Below the pieces are notes generated by a model. The model was not told where the DNA came from. It did no database searches and saw nothing but the letters and a program-made list of their open reading frames with translations. Shown piece after piece: positions 6,370-11,080 of a stretch of DNA of 11,080 nt (position 1 is its first letter; the number at the start of each line of letters is the position of its first letter). The position numbers and the translations under genes are program-made. Source of the stretch: Lachnospiraceae bacterium. GTDB lineage: Bacteria > Bacillota > Clostridia > Lachnospirales > Lachnospiraceae. The stretch spans positions 1 through 11,080 of the forward strand of contig JAEDFR010000078.1 of assembly GCA_016297945.1 (NCBI GenBank). The letters are read 5' to 3'.

Positions 6370-7887
6370 ATGGAAGAGAAAAGTGGAGTTTTGATTCAAA
6401 ACGAGAAACAGGCAAACAGAGCCGTAGCAAAAGTCATGCAGATTACATTTTTGATTTTTACGGTGGTTTATCTGTTGAATGTATTTGGTATTTTTGTTGT
6501 TGATATGGGAATTATGACATTCGCCTATATTGTTGGTTCCGTTTTGTTATGGGTACCGACCTTGATTGTAATTGTTGGCAAAAATCAGCAGTCCTATGTT
6601 AAATACATATTGATTTTGTGCGCTGTTGTATTTGTAACCGTGGTAGCAACTACTTTGGGCTATCATGCTGTTTTACTGTTTATTTATGCAATTGCCATCG
6701 CAAGCCTTTATTTTTCCAAAAAACTGAATATTTTGACTACCATATTATCGGTTGTGGGTGTATCGCTCGGACAGTGGTTGGATTTTGTTTTGAATACCCT
6801 GCCGGATAAGAATTTTACGAATTTATATAAACTGTTTGTATATGGAATTTTGCCAAGGGCATTGATTTTGATTGCCATTGCTGCTATTTTTACCATGTTA
6901 TGTGAAAGAACAGCCGGGATGTTATCGAATCTTCTGAATGCTGAAGAGCAGGAGAGAATGATGAATCAAATGAAGCAGATGCAGGAGCAGTCCAGACAGA
7001 CTTCCGACGAATTGCTGCAAATGGTAAAGGAATTGTCTGTTATTACCGAGTCCTCCATGAAAGCAAATGAACAGATTACGGATGAGACAGGCTGTGTGTT
7101 GCAGTCCTTTAGTGAAAATACAAAAGAAATTACCGGTATGAATGAGCGGACACAGGACATTCATGCCCGGTTGCTTGCACTTGGTGCCATGAATGAACAG
7201 GTTGCTGAGTTAGCAAAACAGGTTAATCTGACGACAAAAGAAAATCAGGAAAAAATGGACGACGCAACGGAGAGTATGGGAAAAATTCATACAAGTGCAG
7301 AACAGTGTAAGGATGTTATTCTCGAATTAGGTGAGAAATCAAAAGAGATTCTGGATATTATCCGTGTGATTACCGGTATTTCCAATCAGACAAATATTCT
7401 GGCATTAAATGCATCTATCGAAGCGGCAAGAGCCGGAGAACACGGTAAAGGATTTGCGGTTGTTGCCGGAGAGATTCAGAAATTGTCTGAACAGACAAAG
7501 GCAGCCGTTGATAATATCGGAAAAATTGTTACAGAAGTTGTTCAATATACAGATAATGCGGTTTCTGTTATGGAGCAGAGCGTTCAGCTGACCATGGCCG
7601 GAATGGAACGAATTGAAGAAGTTGGTAATTCGACAGCTTTGATTACCGCCTCCAACAGCCAAATGTCTGAACAGATTTTGGAAATGGATAAGACAGTGGA
7701 AAATATTAAGTCCCAGAGTGACGAAGTGGCGAAAGGAATGGAACAGGTTCATTCCAATACACAGGGAAATTACAATGCGGTAGAGCATGTTGCAGCCGCA
7801 ACCCAGGAAAACACTGCCGGTGTGGCAGAAATTGAAAACCTGGTAGAGAGAATTAAAGTGCTTGCATACAAAGCAGCCCAAAGTTAA
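6370..7887 (+). CDS. methyl-accepting chemotaxis protein with membrane-embedded sensor region
   Basis: A 505-residue chemoreceptor. The N-terminal region (22-177) is almost wholly hydrophobic, with about six predicted transmembrane helices (near 22-42, 48-70, 77-95, 98-115, 120-138 and 158-177) and only short loops. There is no extracellular dCache, sCache or four-helix ligand domain and no recognisable HAMP domain. The cytoplasmic coiled coil runs from about 190 to the end; its hairpin tip (about 338-368: NQTNILALNASIEAARAGEHGKGFAVVAGE) is the conserved CheA/CheW contact. It lacks a terminal CheR-tethering pentapeptide. The ATG at 6370 has GGAGGG at 6358-6363, better than the upstream in-frame TTG at 6343. 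It lies between tetR and the MATE exporter with no internal promoter found. Ligands, possibly lipophilic or membrane-related, are unknown, and no che or flagellar gene is present here. Confidence 0.93.
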   Translation: MEEKSGVLIQNEKQANRAVAKVMQITFLIFTVVYLLNVFGIFVVDMGIMTFAYIVGSVLLWVPTLIVIVGKNQQSYVKYILILCAVVFVTVVATTLGYHAVLLFIYAIAIASLYFSKKLNILTTILSVVGVSLGQWLDFVLNTLPDKNFTNLYKLFVYGILPRALILIAIAAIFTMLCERTAGMLSNLLNAEEQERMMNQMKQMQEQSRQTSDELLQMVKELSVITESSMKANEQITDETGCVLQSFSENTKEITGMNERTQDIHARLLALGAMNEQVAELAKQVNLTTKENQEKMDDATESMGKIHTSAEQCKDVILELGEKSKEILDIIRVITGISNQTNILALNASIEAARAGEHGKGFAVVAGEIQKLSEQTKAAVDNIGKIVTEVVQYTDNAVSVMEQSVQLTMAGMERIEEVGNSTALITASNSQMSEQILEMDKTVENIKSQSDEVAKGMEQVHSNTQGNYNAVEHVAAATQENTAGVAEIENLVERIKVLAYKAAQS

Positions 7888-7898
7888 GGATAAACGCT

Positions 7899-7934
7899 CT
7901 TTTACCCTTAATTTTGTAAAAAGGAAGGGAAAAG
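7899..7934 (+). promoter_or_regulatory. hairpin that can mask the MATE ribosome binding site
   Basis: CTTTT-A-CCCTT (7899-7909) pairs with AAGGGAAAAG (7925-7934) in ten base pairs with one bulged A and a 15-base loop. The right arm contains the AAGGGA ribosome binding site, four bases from the MATE start codon. The left arm begins 12 bases after the chemoreceptor stop, within reach of a terminating ribosome, so translational coupling is possible. A second AAGG copy in the loop (7921-7924) may stay free. There is no T run, so it is not a terminator. Confidence 0.4.
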
Positions 7935-7937
7935 AAA

Positions 7938-9275
7938 ATGAATCATATAGCGAAAAAAGAATATTTAAAAAGACTGCTGATCATTGCCGTACCCATCATG
8001 TTAAGTAATCTGATCAGTCAGGTACAGATGCTAATCGACAGAATTTTTCTCGGTCATGCAGATAATTTATATATGAGCGCACTTTCCAACGTGACATCAT
8101 CCATATGGACAACGGTGTCCTTTTGTTTCTCATTGTCTATAGGTGCCTCTATTTTAATCAGTCAGAATGTTGGAGCCAATAAAAAAGATCGGGTAGAAGA
8201 ATATGCGGGAGCACTGATTAAGTTTAATAACATTGTTCCGATAGGTCTGTTTTTCTTTTGGTTTTTCTTATCGGAATATGTTTTCCGGATTATGCATGTA
8301 TCAGAAAATCTGATGCCACTTTGCATAAGCTATGCGAGATTTTATGCACCGGTATTTCTTTTAACCGGGTTGGCGGCGTCGCTTAGTGTCATTCTTCAGA
8401 CCTCGAACTATACCAAACCGATGATTATTTACGGAATGCTTCGGGCGGGATTAAATATCATATTGGATTATATTTTGATTTATGGAAAATTGGGATTGCC
8501 GGCACTTGGTATCACAGGTGCAGCAATCGGAACTACCATTGCGGAATACGTGGGCGGAATTTATGTACTATTTGTCTTTTTTACCAATAAAAAGCTGATT
8601 ACGCGCCCTACCTTTCGGAGTATCAAAGAAGCAAAGCTCTTTACCTATCTTTCTTCTGCAAAGATGGGATTAAATACCGCTTTGGAAGATTTTGCATGGA
8701 ATTTTGGCAATCTGTTTTTGATACGGCTGTTGAATAACATCAATGAACTGGCAGCCGGAATCTATTCCATTATTTTTGGCGTGGAAATTCTTGCGGTCGT
8801 GTTGGTTGGTGCAATCGGAAACGGTACGATGACTCTGACTTCGGAAGCAGTCGGAAAAAAAGATGTGGCACAGTATAAGGGTGTCTGTATCTGCGCATAC
8901 GGACTGTGTTCGATTGTATCAGCAGTTATGGTGATACTGGGAATTGCATTTCCGGAGCAAATTGTTGCTGCATTTACCAAGGATGCGTCTATTATTGCAT
9001 CAAGTGCCATTTATCTCTTTCTTATGGGGATCAATCTTTTTTCCAAATCGGCAAATACCATTGTCGGAAATACCATTCGTGGAAGTGGAGATACGCGCTG
9101 GATGTTGTATACCCAGTTATTTGGAACGGTGGGAATTATTTTAGTAAGTATACTATTTGTCAATATCTGTGGTTTTGGAATCATTGGTGTATTTCTGGCG
9201 GTCTTGGTGGATGAAGCAGTAAGAGCGGCAATCAATTTTTTCCGGTATCTGAGGATTGTGAAAAATTGGAAATAA
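7938..9275 (+). CDS. MATE-family multidrug/metabolite efflux transporter
   Basis: A 445-residue inner-membrane antiporter with about twelve transmembrane helices, expected to export cationic drugs or metabolites against Na+ or H+. The two MatE repeats cover roughly residues 13-175 and 235-400. Recognisable family segments are QMLIDRIFLGH (30-40, with D34), NIILDYILIYG ending at 184, LPALGITGAAIGT just after, and NTIRGSGDTR (378-387) in the second half. Length and topology are normal and nothing is missing. The ATG at 7938 follows AAGGAAGGGA by seven bases. It is 50 bases behind the chemoreceptor gene and probably part of the tetR unit, the usual arrangement for a substrate-induced exporter. 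Substrate specificity cannot be read from the sequence. Confidence 0.95.
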   Translation: MNHIAKKEYLKRLLIIAVPIMLSNLISQVQMLIDRIFLGHADNLYMSALSNVTSSIWTTVSFCFSLSIGASILISQNVGANKKDRVEEYAGALIKFNNIVPIGLFFFWFFLSEYVFRIMHVSENLMPLCISYARFYAPVFLLTGLAASLSVILQTSNYTKPMIIYGMLRAGLNIILDYILIYGKLGLPALGITGAAIGTTIAEYVGGIYVLFVFFTNKKLITRPTFRSIKEAKLFTYLSSAKMGLNTALEDFAWNFGNLFLIRLLNNINELAAGIYSIIFGVEILAVVLVGAIGNGTMTLTSEAVGKKDVAQYKGVCICAYGLCSIVSAVMVILGIAFPEQIVAAFTKDASIIASSAIYLFLMGINLFSKSANTIVGNTIRGSGDTRWMLYTQLFGTVGIILVSILFVNICGFGIIGVFLAVLVDEAVRAAINFFRYLRIVKNWK

Positions 9276-9307
9276 AAACATAAACTGCCAAAAACGGCAC
9301 ATAATAT

Positions 9308-9369
9308 CTTCTTTCATGCTGTATAGTGAGGATACTTCAAGCGACACATACAGATGAAAGGAGTTTTTT
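9308..9369 (+). terminator. hairpin plus T6: terminator overlapping the next gene's Shine-Dalgarno
   Basis: CTTCTTTCAT (9308-9317), a bulged G, then CTGTAT (9319-9324) pair with ATACAG (9348-9353) and ATGAAAGGAG (9354-9363): sixteen pairs including one G-U. The 23-base loop can add GTG (9326-9328) with CAC (9345-9347). Six T (9364-9369) follow at once, so it qualifies as an intrinsic terminator 33 bases after the MATE stop codon. The right arm ends in AAAGGAG, the ribosome binding site of the ORF starting at 9370, so the structure would also block its translation. Confidence 0.65.
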
Positions 9370-9510
9370 ATGAATAATGAAAATGAATTGGATACTGAAA
9401 AAGAGGAAAAAGCATTGAACTGGATTTTGATTGTCATGGTCATTGTACAGATCTTGACAGGCATTGCGTTTTTGGAAAGAGTGCGAGTATCAGAGCAGAA
9501 GTCCCATTAA
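9370..9510 (+). CDS. 46-residue predicted single-pass membrane protein
   Basis: A small ORF too short for most gene finders. It has an acidic N-terminus (MNNENELDTEKEEK, 1-14), one hydrophobic helix at about 16-35 (LNWILIVMVIVQILTGIAFL) and a short polar tail with R39, E42 and K44. An ideal AAAGGAG ribosome binding site lies six bases before the ATG. I do not recognise the family. The site and the well-formed transmembrane helix argue for a real gene. Against it, the start codon directly follows a terminator-like hairpin that includes the ribosome binding site, and its 3' end overlaps a likely gene remnant in another frame. It may be a regulated small membrane protein or the broken N-terminus of a longer one. 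Confidence 0.5.
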   Translation: MNNENELDTEKEEKALNWILIVMVIVQILTGIAFLERVRVSEQKSH

Positions 9511-9584
9511 TCAACAAACGAGAAACCGGATTTAACCTGCGCAGAATCATGTACATGCGTGGAATTACACCGAAAGATGTGTAG
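9480..9584 (+). pseudogene. probable remnant of an Xre-type helix-turn-helix gene
   Basis: In the frame one base off from the small membrane ORF, positions 9501-9581 translate as VPLINKRETGFNLRR followed by IMYMRGITPKDV and a TAG stop. This closely resembles the start of clostridial Xre-like regulators as I recall them (pattern P-x-I-x-x-x-E-T-G-x-N-L-x-R-L-x-x-x-R-G-L-T-x-K-D-V-Q). The TAG falls where a CAG (Gln) codon would be expected, a single C-to-T change. There is no start codon or ribosome binding site, and nothing recognisable follows, so it is at most a fragment. Recognition is from memory of the family. Confidence 0.4.
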
Positions 9585-9601
9585 GAAGGGCAGAAAATTT
9601 C

Positions 9602-9630
9602 TTGATAATCAGCCACATGACCGATATAAT
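9602..9630 (+). promoter_or_regulatory. strong sigma-A promoter for the ATPase gene
   Basis: TTGATA (9602-9607), exactly 17 bases, then TATAAT (9625-9630): eleven of twelve consensus positions. The start should fall near 9637, leaving a leader of about 35 bases before the ATPase start codon. The gene therefore has its own promoter, independent of the MATE unit. Confidence 0.8.
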
Positions 9631-9650
9631 ATTAATATATGGCTGGTTAT
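9605..9650. promoter_or_regulatory. inverted repeat bracketing the ATPase -10 box, candidate operator
   Basis: ATAATCAGCCA (9605-9615) and TGGCTGGTTAT (9640-9650) are inverted repeats matching at 10 of 11 positions, 24 bases apart. One arm lies in the promoter spacer and the other just past the start point, so only the right arm would be transcribed. That favours a protein-binding site over an RNA hairpin. The cognate regulator is not identified. Confidence 0.45.
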
Positions 9651-9671
9651 AAAAGGTTTGGAGGCGGTTGA

Positions 9672-11080
9672 ATGATAGGACGTAAACAGGAAATCACGAC
9701 ATTAAACAAATTATACGAAAGCAATAAAGCTCAGTTTGTAGCAGTATATGGACGTAGAAGAGTCGGCAAGACATTTCTTATTAACGAAGTGTTCGCAGGT
9801 AAAGTAACATTTCGTCATGCAGGACTTTCGCCGATCGAATCCGATGTTGAATCGACGGATAGCCCACTTAGAAGGCAACTCAAACATTTTTATAACTCTC
9901 TTATCCTTCAGGGAATGAAGAAAAGTAAATGTCCTGAAAACTGGATGGATGCATTTTTAATGTTGGAAATGTTTCTTCAGGACATAGATGATGGCAGTAG
10001 GCAATTGATTTTCATAGACGAATTGCCTTGGCTTGACACACCTAAATCAGGTTTTATAACCGCATTTGAGGGATTTTGGAACACATGGGCATGCGCAAGA
10101 AAAAATGTAATGCTTGTAGTCTGCGGAAGTGCAACATCGTGGATGACAGATAAGTTAATTAATAATCATGGAGGTCTCTATAACAGACTTACATGTGAAA
10201 TAAAGCTTGCACCGTTTTCACTTGGAGAATGCGAGAAATACTTCATCAGTGAAAATATTAAGATGTCCAGATATGATATTATACAATCGTATATGATAAC
10301 CGGAGGTATACCATATTATTTGAGTTATTACCAAAGTGGATTAAGTTTGGCTCAAAATGTAGATGAATTATTTTTTAAAAAGAATGCTCCGTTACTGAAT
10401 GAATTTAATAGATTGTTTAGCGCGATATTTAGCAATCCGGAGATGATGATTTCTCTTATCCGAGCAATTGGAGCTAAACATTACGGATGCACACGCTCGG
10501 AATTAGCTGAAGCGGCAGGGATGACAGTAGGAGGCACATTAACGAAAGCGTTGTCTGCTCTAATAGCTAGTGATTTCATAATAAAATATGTCCCGTTTGG
10601 ATGCAGTAAAAAAGAAGAATATTATAAGCTGACAGATTCTTTTTGCAATTTTTATCTAAGATTTGTGGAGAACAAAAAGGAGCTTAGCAATGATTTTTGG
10701 CTTTCAAATATAGGTTCGCAAAATATCGTAACGTGGAGAGGGCTTGCTTTTGAGAATGTCTGTTTCAATCATATAAAGCAGATAAAGAAAGCACTTGGAA
10801 TCAGTGGAGTTAGTACAAATCAATCCGCGTGGTCTAAACGAAAGGGTGAGGAAACCGGCACACAGATAGATATGATTATTGAGCGAAAAGATAATATTGT
10901 TAATATGTGTGAAATGAAATTTTACGGGGAAGAGTTTTCCGTAGACAAGAGTTACGATAAAGTTTTACGTAATCGAATATCGTTGCTTTCGGAAGAATTA
11001 TCTCCTAAGATGGCTATTCATAGCACGCTAATTACCACATATGGATTGAAATACAATGAATATAGCGGAGATTTTACTAA
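9672..11080 (+). CDS. AAA+ ATPase with C-terminal DUF234/PD-(D/E)XK-like domain, 3' end cut by window
   Basis: An open frame of 469 codons that runs off the right edge. It begins MIGRKQEITTLNKLY, the usual opening of ATPase_2 (PF01637) proteins. Walker A is GRRRVGKT (27-34), Walker B is LIFIDE (112-117), and VVCGSATSWM (149-158) is the sensor-1 strand. A winged-helix-like region follows (about 270-325, with CTRSELAEAAGMTVG). The C-terminal part has GLAFEN (357-362), QIDMII (398-403, D400) and CEMKF (413-417, E414, K416), the pattern of the restriction-endonuclease-like DUF234 domain. GGAGG lies 7 bases before the ATG. Members are usually about this long, so probably only a few codons are missing. 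They are common as orphan genes in gut Firmicutes and Bacteroidetes and their role is unsettled; mobile-element or defence functions are conjecture. Confidence 0.9.
   Translation, partial: MIGRKQEITTLNKLYESNKAQFVAVYGRRRVGKTFLINEVFAGKVTFRHAGLSPIESDVESTDSPLRRQLKHFYNSLILQGMKKSKCPENWMDAFLMLEMFLQDIDDGSRQLIFIDELPWLDTPKSGFITAFEGFWNTWACARKNVMLVVCGSATSWMTDKLINNHGGLYNRLTCEIKLAPFSLGECEKYFISENIKMSRYDIIQSYMITGGIPYYLSYYQSGLSLAQNVDELFFKKNAPLLNEFNRLFSAIFSNPEMMISLIRAIGAKHYGCTRSELAEAAGMTVGGTLTKALSALIASDFIIKYVPFGCSKKEEYYKLTDSFCNFYLRFVENKKELSNDFWLSNIGSQNIVTWRGLAFENVCFNHIKQIKKALGISGVSTNQSAWSKRKGEETGTQIDMIIERKDNIVNMCEMKFYGEEFSVDKSYDKVLRNRISLLSEELSPKMAIHSTLITTYGLKYNEYSGDFT

Noticed and set aside
7405..7881. 158-codon open frame antisense to the chemoreceptor coiled coil
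   Set aside because: A by-product of the codon bias of the MCP signalling domain; Cys- and Phe-rich composition and no start signals.
9284..9300. TGCC-AAAAAC-GGCA mini-hairpin after the MATE gene
   Set aside because: Four base pairs and no T run; the larger hairpin at 9308-9363 is a far better terminator.

Overview
The window looks like chromosome of a low-GC, anaerobic Firmicute, most likely a Lachnospiraceae-type Clostridium relative. This is inferred from AT-rich intergenic DNA, strong AGGAGG-like ribosome binding sites, consensus sigma-A promoters, a rubrerythrin, a FeoA-FeoB fusion and MCP/MATE/TetR sequences of clostridial character. No rRNA, tRNA, CRISPR array, insertion sequence or intact phage gene was seen.

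Layout. (1) 81-956, minus strand: an amidohydrolase_2-type metal-dependent hydrolase. (2) 1158-2560, plus strand: a membrane-anchored zinc-ribbon protein with a DWDS-repeat tail, then rubrerythrin (peroxide/oxygen defence), closed by a clear intrinsic terminator. (3) 2664-5271: an extended -10 promoter, a roughly 240-nt leader with two hairpins, and a FeoA-FeoB ferrous iron transporter, followed by a long hairpin. The stretch 5272-5357 shows nothing else I can support. (4) 5433-9275: a perfect TTGACA-N17-TATAAT promoter, a 28-bp palindrome at the start point, a foldable leader, then tetR, a methyl-accepting chemotaxis protein with a purely membrane-embedded sensor region, and a MATE exporter. 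This reads as one autoregulated transcription unit. (5) 9276-9671: a hairpin plus T6 that also buries the Shine-Dalgarno of a 46-residue single-pass membrane ORF, a probable remnant of an Xre-type helix-turn-helix gene, and a strong promoter inside an inverted repeat. (6) 9672 to the right edge: an AAA+ ATPase with a C-terminal PD-(D/E)XK-like (DUF234) domain, cut by the window end probably only a few codons short.

How it fits together. Regions 2 and 3 suit anaerobic iron and redox physiology: rubrerythrin detoxifies peroxide at a diiron site and FeoAB supplies Fe(II). Region 4 is a candidate sense-and-expel module: one regulator appears to control both a chemoreceptor and a drug or metabolite exporter. 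Region 5 looks like eroded accessory DNA between the conserved core and the orphan ATPase. The best candidates for something undescribed are the tetR-MCP-MATE unit with its promoter, operator and leader, and the terminator/Shine-Dalgarno overlap in front of the small membrane protein.
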